Positions 26,738-35,021 of a stretch of 64,000 nucleotides of DNA are shown piece after piece; the first letter of the stretch is position 1; each line of letters begins with the position of its first letter. The notes below the pieces were generated by a model. The model made no database searches and had not been told where the DNA came from. It worked only from the letters and a program-made list of their open reading frames with translations. The stretch is from contig NZ_LMSA01000002.1 of the NCBI RefSeq assembly GCF_001427985.1, forward strand, positions 539,494-603,493. Direction: 5' to 3'. Made by a program: the position numbers and the translations under genes. The stretch is from Knoellia sp. Soil729. GTDB lineage: Bacteria; Actinomycetota; Actinomycetes; Actinomycetales; Dermatophilaceae.

Positions 26738-27837
26738 CCACCACCCAACCCACCACGAACGGTGTAGCCGCTCGTCCGAGCGGGCTGGCCGGCATACCCC
26801 TGCTTGCCCCCGACGCGCCGAAGCAGACGAAGCGCGAGTTCACCTCCGACCAGGAGGTGCGCTGGTGCCCCGGGTGCGGCGACTACGCCATCCTCGCGGC
26901 CGTGCAGGGCTTCCTGCCCGAGCTGGGGCTCAAGCGCGAGAACATCACGTTCGTCTCCGGCATCGGCTGCTCGTCGCGCTTCCCCTACTACCTCGACACC
27001 TACGGCATGCACTCGATCCACGGGCGCGCACCCTCGATCGCGACCGGCCTCGCGACGTCGCGGCCGGACCAGAACGTGTGGGTCGTCACGGGTGACGGTG
27101 ACGCGCTGTCGATCGGCGGCAACCACCTCATCCACGCGCTGCGCCGCAACGTCAACATCACGATCCTGCTGTTCAACAACGAGATCTACGGGCTCACCAA
27201 GGGCCAGTACTCACCGACCTCGCGGGTTGGCCAGGTGACGAAGTCGACGCCGTTCGGCTCGGTCGACCGGCCCTTCAACCCGGTGTCGCTGGCCCTGGGC
27301 GCGGAGGCGACGTTCGTCGCCCGCACGACCGACACCGACCGCAAACACCTCACCGGGATCCTGCGAGCGGCCGCCGAGCACCGCGGCACCTCGCTCGTCG
27401 AGATCTACCAGAACTGCCCGATCTTCAACGACGGTGCGTTCGAGCTCATCAAGGACCGGACCGAGCAGGAGGCGCGCATCGTCCACCTCATCGACGGCGA
27501 GCCGGTGCAGGTCGGGCCCGAGGACGACCGCAAGACGTTGGTGCGTATGCCGGGTGGTCGCCTCAAGTTCGTCCCCGCGGCTTCCGCGCAGGGCATGGAC
27601 GTCGTCGTCCACGACACGGGCGCCGAGGATGCCAGCCAGGCGTTCGCCCTCTCTCGGCTCGACTCCCCCGAGATGACGCACGTGCCGATGGGCATCTTCC
27701 GCTCGGTGTCCCGGCCCACCTACGACGACGGCGTGCGCGCCCAGGTCGAGGCGGCCGTGAGCACCGCGGGCGGGCCCGCCACCGACGACGACCTCGCCGA
27801 GCTGCTCCGCGGGCGTGACACGTGGACCGTCGCGTGA
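26734..27837 (+). CDS. korB: 2-oxoglutarate:ferredoxin oxidoreductase, beta subunit
   Basis: A 367-residue subunit that binds thiamine diphosphate-Mg and one [4Fe-4S] cluster. Visible Cys sites are RWCPGCGDYA, SGIGCSSRFPYY and EIYQNCPIFND. The thiamine diphosphate motif runs GDGDALSIGGNHLIHALRRN through LFNNEIYGLTKGQ. The GTG at 26734 sits in GTGA with the korA stop and follows GGAGGAGG. In M. tuberculosis the same pair (Rv2455c-Rv2454c) supports growth on fatty acids. Here it lies between the two complex I operons, so reduced ferredoxin may feed the respiratory chain. Confidence 0.95.
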   Translation: MTTTQPTTNGVAARPSGLAGIPLLAPDAPKQTKREFTSDQEVRWCPGCGDYAILAAVQGFLPELGLKRENITFVSGIGCSSRFPYYLDTYGMHSIHGRAPSIATGLATSRPDQNVWVVTGDGDALSIGGNHLIHALRRNVNITILLFNNEIYGLTKGQYSPTSRVGQVTKSTPFGSVDRPFNPVSLALGAEATFVARTTDTDRKHLTGILRAAAEHRGTSLVEIYQNCPIFNDGAFELIKDRTEQEARIVHLIDGEPVQVGPEDDRKTLVRMPGGRLKFVPAASAQGMDVVVHDTGAEDASQAFALSRLDSPEMTHVPMGIFRSVSRPTYDDGVRAQVEAAVSTAGGPATDDDLAELLRGRDTWTVA

Positions 27838-27844
27838 TCGCACG

Positions 27845-28807
27845 ATGAGCCCACCCGTCACGGGTGACGACGCGGAGCTGCGGCGGGGCACGATCCAGGC
27901 CTTTCTCGCCTATGGCATCTGGGGGCTGTTCCCGCTCTACTTCCATGCGCTCCAGCCCTCCGGCGCGTTCGAGATCCTCGCCCACCGCATCCTGTGGACG
28001 GTGGCGTTCTGCGTCCTCGTGCTGCTCGTGCGGCGTGACTTCGGTTGGCTGCGCACCGTCGCGGCGCGCCCCCGCCTGCTGGGTGGGCTCACCGTCGCCG
28101 CACTGCTCATCGCCGTGAACTGGGTCGTCTACGTCCTGGCCGTCATCACCGGGCGCACCTATGCCGCCGCCCTGGGCTACTTCCTCAACCCCATCGTCAC
28201 GGTCGGCCTCGGGGTGCTCGTGTTGCGGGAGCGGTTGCGGCCGTTGCAGTGGGCTGCGGTGGCGGTGGGTGCGGCCGCCGCCATCTACCTGACGGTGGCC
28301 GGCGGAGAGTTCCCGTGGATCGCCGTGTCGGTGGCCCTCTCGTTCGGCTTCTATGGGCTGGTCAAGAAGAAGGTCGGGGCGACGCTCGACGCGATGCACT
28401 CGCTCACCGTCGAGACGCTGGTGCTCGCGCCGGTCGCTGTCGGGGTCCTGTTCTGGCTCGGCGCGCGCGGCTCGACGACGTTCGGTGACCACGGCGCCTG
28501 GCACACCGGCCTGCTCGTCGCCGCCGGTGTCGTGACGGCGATCCCGCTGCTCTTCTTCGCTGCTGCCGCCCGCCGGATCCCGCTCGTGACGATCGGCCTC
28601 ATCCAGTTCCTCACCCCGATGCTGCAGCTCCTCATCGGCGTCGTGCTGCTCCACGAGCACGTGAGCGGGGCGCTCTGGGTCGGGTTCGGGATCGTGTGGG
28701 TGGCCCTGGTGCTGCTGACCATCGACTCCGTGCGCCAGGCCCGGGCCACCCGAATCGTCCGGCGAGCCGACCGCGCCCGCCTCCCTGACCCCACCTTCCC
28801 CGCCTGA
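27845..28807 (+). CDS. rarD: RarD-type EamA permease
   Basis: A 320-residue membrane protein with ten predicted helices in two EamA repeats. LAYGIWGLFPLYFHALQ and HRILWTVAFCVLVLLV near the N-terminus and NWVVYVLAV in helix 4 fit the RarD subgroup. The substrate is unknown. ATG 27845 lies 8 bp after the korB stop, so it is probably in the kor transcript. The stop codon (28805-28807) is inside the left copy of a 63-bp inverted repeat, so the last two codons are shared with that repeat. Confidence 0.9.
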   Translation: MSPPVTGDDAELRRGTIQAFLAYGIWGLFPLYFHALQPSGAFEILAHRILWTVAFCVLVLLVRRDFGWLRTVAARPRLLGGLTVAALLIAVNWVVYVLAVITGRTYAAALGYFLNPIVTVGLGVLVLRERLRPLQWAAVAVGAAAAIYLTVAGGEFPWIAVSVALSFGFYGLVKKKVGATLDAMHSLTVETLVLAPVAVGVLFWLGARGSTTFGDHGAWHTGLLVAAGVVTAIPLLFFAAAARRIPLVTIGLIQFLTPMLQLLIGVVLLHEHVSGALWVGFGIVWVALVLLTIDSVRQARATRIVRRADRARLPDPTFPA

Positions 28808-28863
28808 AGTGGGTTTCTCTCACTCCGCGTGACCGCCGCCATCACGCGACGTGAGAGTTTCTC
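28801..28863 (+). repeat. Left inverted repeat flanking the AbiEi/DUF559 gene
   Basis: This 63-bp element matches the reverse complement of 29915-29977 at 57 of 63 positions by my alignment; the first 28 bases (28801-28828) are identical. It is itself a hairpin: CTCTCACTCCGCGTGA pairs with TCACGCGACGTGAGAG (two mismatches) around a CCGCCGCCA-type loop. It starts within the rarD stop codon and ends 24 bp from the stop of the nuclease gene, so it may also act as a terminator. Confidence 0.85.
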
Positions 28864-28887
28864 GTCGTTCGGGGGCTCCATCCGCGT

Positions 28888-29811
28888 TCAGGCTGCGGCG
28901 GCGGCGCGCACCGCCGCACGCACCTTCGCCGCCACCACTCCGGGCGTCTCGAGATCGGCCCAGATGATCCGGACAACGGTGTAGCCCAGCCGGCGGAGGC
29001 GGTCCTCCCGCTTCTTCTCCGCCCACAGCACCTCGGGATCCCCGTCCTGGAACTTCACCTTGCCGTCGAACTCGACGACGACCTTGGCCCCCTCGACGAG
29101 GAAGTCCACGCGGGCGACGAAGTTGCCGAAGGCGTTCTGGATCTCGACCTGGGGAGTGACCGGTATGCCGGCCAGCTCCAGAGCGATCCCACAGCGCGAC
29201 TCCCCGACGGACTCTCGCAAAGCACACGCGAGCGCTTCCATCGAGCGGGCCTTGTGGGCGTCGGGCCAGTTCTCGACGAGCGCCACCGCTGCCCCGAGCT
29301 CGTCCAGCGTGACCTTTCCAGCGCGAAGGGCACTGTCGGCACTGACGACGCCCTGCTCCACGCCGTGGTCCATGGCGAGCTGCACCAGGGCGTCAGCCGG
29401 CGCGGCGGCCGGACCCCAGGCCGACTCCACGGACTCGCCCCGCATCGGACCGACCCGGACACCCCTCACGCCCGTGCAGCGACTGATGGGGCGGAAGAGC
29501 TGTGGCTTGCTGAGGTCGCAGCCCCAGACCGAGACGCCGTGGGCGAGCACTGCGGTGAGGCTGGCAAACACCAGGTCCGGATAGAGGAGCCGCGTCCCGT
29601 GGGCGAGGTGCTCGTGCCACGCCAGGGGCGACGACTCGTCGACGAGGTGCGTCACGGCATACAGGGATCGCATGGGATGCCGCAGCTCCTTCTCGAGGAC
29701 GGCCCGCGCCAAGGACGACTTGTCCATGCCGACGCGGTGCGCCTGGACCGTCGTGAACATGCCGTGCTGGCCGGCGGCAAGGTTGGTCAGGAGGGGTTCG
29801 AGTGAGGTCAT
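28888..29811 (-). CDS. AbiEi-type winged helix / DUF559 nuclease-fold protein
   Basis: A 307-residue protein. The N-terminal ~60 residues (LEPLLTNLAAGQHGMFTTVQAHRVG, then ALARAV) form the AbiEi-type antitoxin winged helix. The C-terminal ~80 residues are a Vsr-like DUF559 endonuclease fold: VVEFDGKVKF at about 243-252, then WAEKKREDRLRRLGYTVVRIIW. This E/D-x-K pattern is a nuclease active-site type. Such proteins are common in actinobacteria, often in several copies, and are usually labelled antitoxin, but I see no AbiEii toxin partner here. It starts at ATG 29811 and lies between two inverted repeats. Confidence 0.85.
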   Translation of the reverse strand: MTSLEPLLTNLAAGQHGMFTTVQAHRVGMDKSSLARAVLEKELRHPMRSLYAVTHLVDESSPLAWHEHLAHGTRLLYPDLVFASLTAVLAHGVSVWGCDLSKPQLFRPISRCTGVRGVRVGPMRGESVESAWGPAAAPADALVQLAMDHGVEQGVVSADSALRAGKVTLDELGAAVALVENWPDAHKARSMEALACALRESVGESRCGIALELAGIPVTPQVEIQNAFGNFVARVDFLVEGAKVVVEFDGKVKFQDGDPEVLWAEKKREDRLRRLGYTVVRIIWADLETPGVVAAKVRAAVRAAAAA

Positions 29812-29914
29812 GCGCCGACGTTCGCCGACTCGAGGGGGCGCGCGCTGCCCGCGAGCCAGATCTGTGGACAACGGTCAGCCCTGCCGGAGGCTGTGGACAG
29901 TCAGCGCGCGAGGG

Positions 29915-29977
29915 AGAACCTCTCACTTTGCGTGGTCGCGGCGGTCAGGCGGAGTGAGAGAAACCCACTTCAGGCGG
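29915..29977 (-). repeat. Right inverted repeat flanking the AbiEi/DUF559 gene
   Basis: Mirror copy of the 28801-28863 element (57 of 63 matches; the outer 28 bases, 29950-29977, are identical to the left copy). It ends 36 bp before the stop of the sugar-lactone oxidase gene. Together the two copies enclose a module of about 1.18 kb with one gene. I see no obvious target-site duplication directly outside the two ends. Confidence 0.85.
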
Positions 29978-30013
29978 CGGGTCCCGCGGTCTGCGTGGGC
30001 AAGTCGGGGCCGG

Positions 30014-31312
30014 TCAGGGGCCGAGGAGGTGCGTCAGGTGCGCGTTGGCGAAGCGGCGGTCAGGGTCGACGCGGTCGCGTACGCGCTGCACATCACCGAA
30101 CCGTGGATACAGCCGCGAGAGGTCCTCGGCGCCCAGTGTGTGCAGCTTGCCCCAGTGCGGGCGGCCGGCGTGCTCGCGCACGATGCTCTCGAACGCCGCG
30201 AACACTCCCCCGTCGTCCATCCGGCGGTACTGGTGCACCGCGACATAGGCGTTCTCCCGCTCGTATGCCGTCGACAGCCAGACGTCGTCGGCTCCTGTCG
30301 AGCGGACCTCGACAGGGAAGGGCAGCGCCACGTCGTGGGTGTCGATCCAGCCGCGCAGGGCGGAGATCACGGCGGGCAGCGAAGCGCGCGGGACGGCATA
30401 CTCGCTCTCGCGGAAACGGACGTCGCGTGAGGTGCAGAACACCTTCCATGAGGTGTCGGTGTACTCCTTGGCCCCGAGCACGCGCGAGCTGACCCGGTTG
30501 AGCCGGGGGACGATGCGCGGGCGGGCCGACGCGACGCGGTTGAGCCCCTCGTAGATGGTGTTGCTGAGGAGCCGCTCGTCGAGCCACTCCCGCCAGGCGG
30601 GCTGCGGCCGCCCCGGGTCGTCGGGCGTGACGCGTGAGTTCCGTTTGAGGAGAACCCGATCGGTGTGCGGGAACCAGTGGAAGTCGACGTGGTCGAACTC
30701 GTGCACCAGCTGCTCGTAGCCCTCGACCACCTCGTCGAGGCGGCCCGGCGACTCGACCGCACGCAGGCGGAAGGCCGGCACGCACTGGAGCTCGACCTCC
30801 GTGACGACGCCGAACGCACCGAGCCCGACCCGTGCCGCCTGGAAGAGCTCGGCGTCGTGCGAGTCGTCGACCGACACCGTGGACCCGTCGGCGAGGACGA
30901 GCACCAGTCCCACGACGGCCGAGGCGATGCCCTGGTGGCGGATGCCGGTGCCGTGGGTGCCGGTGGCGATGGCGCCGGCGATGCCCTGCCGGTCGATGTC
31001 ACCGAGGTTGGGCAGGGCGAGACCCAGGGCCTCGAGGGCCGGGTTGAGCACGTGCAGCGGAGTGCCCGCGGTGACGCGCACCCGGCGGCGTGGGCGGTCG
31101 ACGTCGAGGATGCCGGAGAGGTGCGTGAGTCGCAGCAGCGTGCCGTCCGTCGCGCACAGTGGCGTGAACGAGTGCCCGGCCCCGACGACGCGGACCCGCT
31201 CACCACGGTTCGCCGCCTGTTGCACGGCCCCGGCGACCTGGTCGGCAGAGTGGGGCTCGACGAAGCGTGCCGGCGCCGCGGTGACGTTGCCGGCCCAGTT
31301 GCTCCACGTCAT
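30014..31312 (-). CDS. D-arabinono-1,4-lactone oxidase family FAD enzyme
   Basis: A 432-residue flavoenzyme of the VAO superfamily. The FAD-binding half has VGAGHSFTPLCATDGTLLRL near residue 43 and GAIATGTHGTG near 112. The C-terminal half is the ALO domain with RESEYAVPR and the final RPHWGKLHT motif, where the Lys supports catalysis. Enzymes of this group oxidise aldono-lactones or related alditols with oxygen or another acceptor. The ATG at 31312 overlaps the stop of the upstream PLP enzyme by 4 bp, so the two are co-translated. The true sugar is not evident. Confidence 0.9.
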   Translation of the reverse strand: MTWSNWAGNVTAAPARFVEPHSADQVAGAVQQAANRGERVRVVGAGHSFTPLCATDGTLLRLTHLSGILDVDRPRRRVRVTAGTPLHVLNPALEALGLALPNLGDIDRQGIAGAIATGTHGTGIRHQGIASAVVGLVLVLADGSTVSVDDSHDAELFQAARVGLGAFGVVTEVELQCVPAFRLRAVESPGRLDEVVEGYEQLVHEFDHVDFHWFPHTDRVLLKRNSRVTPDDPGRPQPAWREWLDERLLSNTIYEGLNRVASARPRIVPRLNRVSSRVLGAKEYTDTSWKVFCTSRDVRFRESEYAVPRASLPAVISALRGWIDTHDVALPFPVEVRSTGADDVWLSTAYERENAYVAVHQYRRMDDGGVFAAFESIVREHAGRPHWGKLHTLGAEDLSRLYPRFGDVQRVRDRVDPDRRFANAHLTHLLGP

Positions 31313-32478
31313 CCGAAGTTCTGCCCTTCTCCGCGATAGCTCGGCACGGTCTCGACGAAGCGCCCCGCCTCGACGAGGTGGACGTGGTCGAAGCGCTCGA
31401 GCAGCTCCCCCGCCTTGGCCCCACGCATCCAGACGCGGTCACCGATCGCCAGCCCGTCCGCGGCACGACCGCGCAGCGGGGTCTGCACCTCCCCCGCTGC
31501 CTCGGTGCGGATGAGCGACAGCCCGCGACCCACCGGGCTGGGGACGCGCGACCAGCCGGGCTCGCCACTGGCGACATAGCCCCCGCTGTATGCCGTGACG
31601 ACCCCCGTGGTCGGCCGTCGCACCACTGGCAGGGCGTAGGTCATCGCGGGCCGGGGGGTGAAGTCGTCGTAGGCATCGAACAGGGTGGGCCCGTAGAGGC
31701 CCGAGCCGGCCGCGAGCTCGGTGAGGGTGTCGGCGGCCGCGAGTCGGCCGAGGCTCCCCGTGCCGCCACCGTTGACGAAGTCGAGGTCGGTGAGCGCACG
31801 CACGGCCTCGACCAGGGGTGCGCGACGCTCGGCGAGGTCGACGAGCGAGCGCTTCTTGAGCGTCTTGAGGTGGGGCCCGCGATCGGGCATCCCGGCCACC
31901 TGGGCGTCATAGAACATCACCCCGCTGACGTCGAGGCCATCGTCGAGCGCTGCCCTCGTCACGGCGAGGGCCTCCACCGGGGTGCGGAGGGGCGAGCGCC
32001 GGACCCCGAGGTGGAGCTTCCTGATCCGCAATGAGCAGTCGACGTCAAGGGCGACGCGCAGCCCACTGCCCTCGCCGACCTGGGCGGTGAGGAACTGCAC
32101 GTGCTCGATGCTGTCGATGGCGAGAGTGATCTCCTGGCGCAGCTGCTCGTCCTCGGCGACCGTGCGGATCCAGTCCACGTCGACGCTCGGGTAGGCCACG
32201 AAGACGTCGGTGAACCCTTGGCGCACGAGCCACACGGCCTCGGACACGGCATACGCCATCACTCCGGCGAAGCCGGGACGGTCGAGCACGCGCCGGAGCA
32301 GGCTGCGGCAGCGCACGGACTTGCTCGCGACGCGGATCGGTCGGCCCGCGGCGCGGCGCACGAGGTCCTCGGCGTTGGCGTCGAAGGCGGCGAGGTCGAC
32401 GGCCACGAGCGGCGCTGGGAGCCCGGTCGTCGCCGACTCGAGCGCGTCGACGTCGACGAACGGCTCGGTGCGGCTCAT
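31309..32478 (-). CDS. PLP-dependent amino acid aldolase/deaminase (alanine racemase-like N-domain)
   Basis: A 389-residue protein of the alanine-racemase N-terminal fold (type III PLP). The PLP lysine is in the ASKSVRCRSLL strand near residue 52. The metal- or phosphate-binding C-terminal domain contains NGGGTGSL and SGGYVASG. Relatives are annotated as D-threonine aldolase or amino acid deaminase/aldolase. The paired FAD oxidase suggests a shared small pathway, but I cannot name its substrate. The gene ends in ATGA with the oxidase start. Confidence 0.82.
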   Translation of the reverse strand: MSRTEPFVDVDALESATTGLPAPLVAVDLAAFDANAEDLVRRAAGRPIRVASKSVRCRSLLRRVLDRPGFAGVMAYAVSEAVWLVRQGFTDVFVAYPSVDVDWIRTVAEDEQLRQEITLAIDSIEHVQFLTAQVGEGSGLRVALDVDCSLRIRKLHLGVRRSPLRTPVEALAVTRAALDDGLDVSGVMFYDAQVAGMPDRGPHLKTLKKRSLVDLAERRAPLVEAVRALTDLDFVNGGGTGSLGRLAAADTLTELAAGSGLYGPTLFDAYDDFTPRPAMTYALPVVRRPTTGVVTAYSGGYVASGEPGWSRVPSPVGRGLSLIRTEAAGEVQTPLRGRAADGLAIGDRVWMRGAKAGELLERFDHVHLVEAGRFVETVPSYRGEGQNFG

Positions 32479-32536
32479 GCGATCCTGCTCTCGGTCGCGC
32501 CGCTGCGGTGCGGCGATGGGTGCGGGGACGGAACCT

Positions 32537-33241
32537 TCAGGTCGATGATCCCCGATCGGCGCCCGCCCTCTCGCGCAGGGTGGCCACGCAGACGCCGGGG
32601 CGGGCGAAGGGGTGGAGGTCCGTCACCTCCACCGGAGTGTCCAGCTGCTCGGCCGCTCCCCGAAGCAGGCCGAGGTGGAGGGTGCAGACCACGTCGGGCC
32701 GCTGCCGAGCCAGCTCGATGAAGGGGCAGTGGTGGATGTGCATCTCCGCGCCCCGCGGCCCCTCCTGCCGTGTCTGCGCGAAGCCGACGCCGTCGAGCAC
32801 CGTGTCCAGCCGGGCAAGCGGCTCCTGGGCGCCCTGGGGCCCAACCTCGCAAGCCAGCCGTGACCCCCACGCCCGACCGGTGGCCCCAGCAGCGGACCCC
32901 TGTGGGTCGAGTGCCGTGACGACGTCCAAGAGCATGTCGGCCATCAGGCGGTAGCTGCGCGGCCCGGCGTCCTCGACGTGCGCGGAGTAGAGGACCCGCG
33001 GTCGGCCGCGCACCTCTGCCTTCTCGACCCGACGCTCGGCGAGCCGGTCCGCGACGAGGGCGTCGAGGTGGAAGCGGGCGGTGTTGACGTGCAGCCCGGT
33101 CGCCTGCGCGACCTCCACCACCGGCACGGGCGTCCCGGCCGCCTGCAGCTGCGCCAGAACTGCCGCGCGGCGCGCACGCAGCGGGGTGCGGGCCGCGGGA
33201 TCGGTGCGCGGCGGGGACTGGCCCGAACGGACTATTGCCAT
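32537..33241 (-). CDS. Winged-helix transcription regulator with conserved Cys (SufR-like)
   Basis: A 234-residue protein. The N-terminal half is an ArsR/SufR-type winged helix (RAAVLAQLQAAGTPVPVVEVAQATGLHVNTARFHLDALVADRLAERR, then the RGRPRVLYS wing). The C-terminal domain holds three Cys in HHCPF, DVVCTLHLG and PGVCVATL, a spacing close to the iron-sulfur ligands of SufR proteins. It may therefore sense iron-sulfur or redox state; this is inferred. The ATG at 33241 coincides with the likely transcription start (see promoter entry). No suf genes are near, so its target is unclear beyond its own promoter. Confidence 0.82.
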   Translation of the reverse strand: MAIVRSGQSPPRTDPAARTPLRARRAAVLAQLQAAGTPVPVVEVAQATGLHVNTARFHLDALVADRLAERRVEKAEVRGRPRVLYSAHVEDAGPRSYRLMADMLLDVVTALDPQGSAAGATGRAWGSRLACEVGPQGAQEPLARLDTVLDGVGFAQTRQEGPRGAEMHIHHCPFIELARQRPDVVCTLHLGLLRGAAEQLDTPVEVTDLHPFARPGVCVATLRERAGADRGSST

Positions 33242-33247
33242 GCCTCC

Positions 33248-33276
33248 ATCATTGAAACGAATATTCGTCGTGTCAA
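33248..33276 (-). promoter_or_regulatory. Probable leaderless promoter with internal operator palindrome
   Basis: On the minus strand TTGACA (33271-33276) and AATGAT (33248-33253) are 17 bp apart, giving a -35/-10 pair that would start transcription about at the regulator ATG (33241). The spacer contains the perfect 12-bp palindrome ACGAATATTCGT (33257-33268), well placed for repression by the encoded winged-helix protein. Confidence 0.6.
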
Positions 33277-33303
33277 CTGAACTTTTCCGAGTGGGGACGC
33301 AAC

Positions 33304-33516
33304 ATGAGGGGTCATCAATGGGTCGGGGCGGCGCTGGTCGGCATGGGGGCGGGCGGGGCCGATCGCGCGGAGCACGCCGCACGAACGGGTCGCCACGTCG
33401 TGCCGGCCGCCACCCGGATCACGGTCCTGGAGGTCTACTGCGAGGGCTGCCGCGTGAGCTACGACGCGCACCTGTCGATGCAGTCGTGCGATGCGGCGCT
33501 GTCCCGCACGGCCTGA
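33304..33516 (+). CDS. Possible small Cys-containing protein (uncertain)
   Basis: An open frame of 70 codons in the 376-bp gap between the divergent regulator and MFS genes. Its second half (ITVLEVYCEGCRVSYDAH, then MQSCDAAL) has a CxxC and a further Cys that could form a small metal site. No clear ribosome site precedes the ATG and I do not recognise a family. It may be chance coding in GC-rich DNA. Apart from the promoter entry above, I see nothing else definite in this gap. Confidence 0.3.
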   Translation: MRGHQWVGAALVGMGAGGADRAEHAARTGRHVVPAATRITVLEVYCEGCRVSYDAHLSMQSCDAALSRTA

Positions 33517-33617
33517 GGAGTCCTGACCGGGCGGCCGTGTCAGGCGCTGGCTGGATCTCTGCGTGATGTGGCACCCCTGCCACTAGGGATCGCGCCGCGC
33601 ACTGTCAGGATCGTCGC

Positions 33618-34970
33618 ATGACCGACGACGTCGCCCTGGGCGCGAACGCGAGCGCCGAGCCCTTCGTGGGCGACCGGCCGCGCCGGCCCATCCACTACGG
33701 ATGGGTCATCGCCGCCGTCACGCTCGCCGGGCTGGTGGCCGCAGCGGCCTTCCGGTCCTCCACCGGGGTGCTCCTCGACCCGGTGGAGCAGGAGTTCGGC
33801 TGGTCACGCACGACGACCTCGGGTGCGGTGAGCCTCAACCTTGTGGTCTACGGACTCACGGCGCCGTTCGCCGCAGCCCTCATGGAGCGCTTCGGCATCC
33901 GCCGCATCGTGACGATCTCGCTCGCCGCCGTCGGGCTGGCGAGCGCCGCCACGACCTTCATGACCTCGCCGTGGCAGCTGTGGGTGCTCTGGGGCCTCGT
34001 CATCGGAATCGGCACGGGCTCGATGGCCCTCGTCTTCGGCGCGATCGTCGCCAACCGCTGGTTCGTGTCCCACCGCGGGCTCGTCATGGGCATCTTCTCG
34101 GCCGCCAATGCCACCGGCCAGCTGGTCTTCCTCCCGGCGATCGCATGGGCCGCGACGCAGCACGGGTGGCGGTCGGCGGCACTCGTGGTCGCCGGACTGG
34201 CGCTGGTCGTCGCCGTGCTCGTGGGGACGCTCTTCGCCGACCGCCCGTCCAACCGCGGGGTGCTGCCGTTCGGGGCCACGGAGGAGTCGGAGAGGGCCGC
34301 CGAGGAGGCAGTGCTCCTGGCCGCCTCCCGGCCCACCGTCTCCCCCGCCCGCACCGCCATCGCGGTCCTCACCAGGGTGAGCCGCACGTGGACCTTCTGG
34401 GCGCTGCTGCTGACGTTCTGGGTGTGCGGCTGGTCCACCAACGGGCTCATCCAGACCCACTTCATCCCGGCCGCCCACGACCATGGCATGGGTACGCAGA
34501 CCGCTGCAGGCCTCCTCGCGCTCGTCGGGATCTTCGACATCGCCGGAACGGTCGCCTCGGGCTGGCTCACCGACAAGGTCGACTCCCGGGTGCTGCTGGC
34601 GATCTACTACGGCGGGCGCGGCCTCTCGCTGCTCGCCATCGACGCAGTGCTCGCACCTGACGTGCAACCGGCTCTGTGGGTGTTCGTCGTCTTCTACGGC
34701 CTCGACTGGGTCGCGACGGTGCCGCCGACCGTCGCGCTGTGCCGCCAGCACTTCGGCCTCGCCGACTCGGGGATCGTGTTCGGCTGGGTGTTCGCCTCGC
34801 ACATGGTCGGCGCGGGTGTGGGCGCCTCGATCGCCGGCTGGATCCGGACCTCGTCGGGCAGCTACAGCTCGGCGTGGCTGCTCGCGTCCGGGTTGTGCTT
34901 CGCCAGCGTCGTGGTCGCCCTGTCCATCCCTCGCCGCCACGACCTCGTGGCAGCTCCACAGGCTCACTGA
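33618..34970 (+). CDS. MFS permease (oxalate/formate antiporter-like)
   Basis: A 450-residue protein with 12 predicted membrane helices and a central charged loop of about 45 residues (FADRPSNRGVLPFGATEESERAAEE). The N-terminal IHYGWVIAAVTLAGLVAAAAFRSSTGVLLDPVEQEFGWSR segment is typical of the monocarboxylate/oxalate-formate branch of the major facilitator superfamily. A second-half GWLTDKVDSR loop matches the family GxLxDRxGRR motif. Likely substrate is an organic acid, but this is uncertain. It is divergent from the winged-helix regulator, which could control it. Confidence 0.88.
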   Translation: MTDDVALGANASAEPFVGDRPRRPIHYGWVIAAVTLAGLVAAAAFRSSTGVLLDPVEQEFGWSRTTTSGAVSLNLVVYGLTAPFAAALMERFGIRRIVTISLAAVGLASAATTFMTSPWQLWVLWGLVIGIGTGSMALVFGAIVANRWFVSHRGLVMGIFSAANATGQLVFLPAIAWAATQHGWRSAALVVAGLALVVAVLVGTLFADRPSNRGVLPFGATEESERAAEEAVLLAASRPTVSPARTAIAVLTRVSRTWTFWALLLTFWVCGWSTNGLIQTHFIPAAHDHGMGTQTAAGLLALVGIFDIAGTVASGWLTDKVDSRVLLAIYYGGRGLSLLAIDAVLAPDVQPALWVFVVFYGLDWVATVPPTVALCRQHFGLADSGIVFGWVFASHMVGAGVGASIAGWIRTSSGSYSSAWLLASGLCFASVVVALSIPRRHDLVAAPQAH

Positions 34971-35021
34971 CCATCCACTGACTGCGCCTTCAGCCAGTCG
35001 GTCAGGGGAAAAGAGCCGGCT

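Noticed and set aside
28888..29811. AbiE toxin-antitoxin system
   Set aside because: Only the AbiEi-like winged helix is present, fused to a nuclease fold. No AbiEii nucleotidyltransferase gene lies on either side, so a toxin-antitoxin call is not supported.
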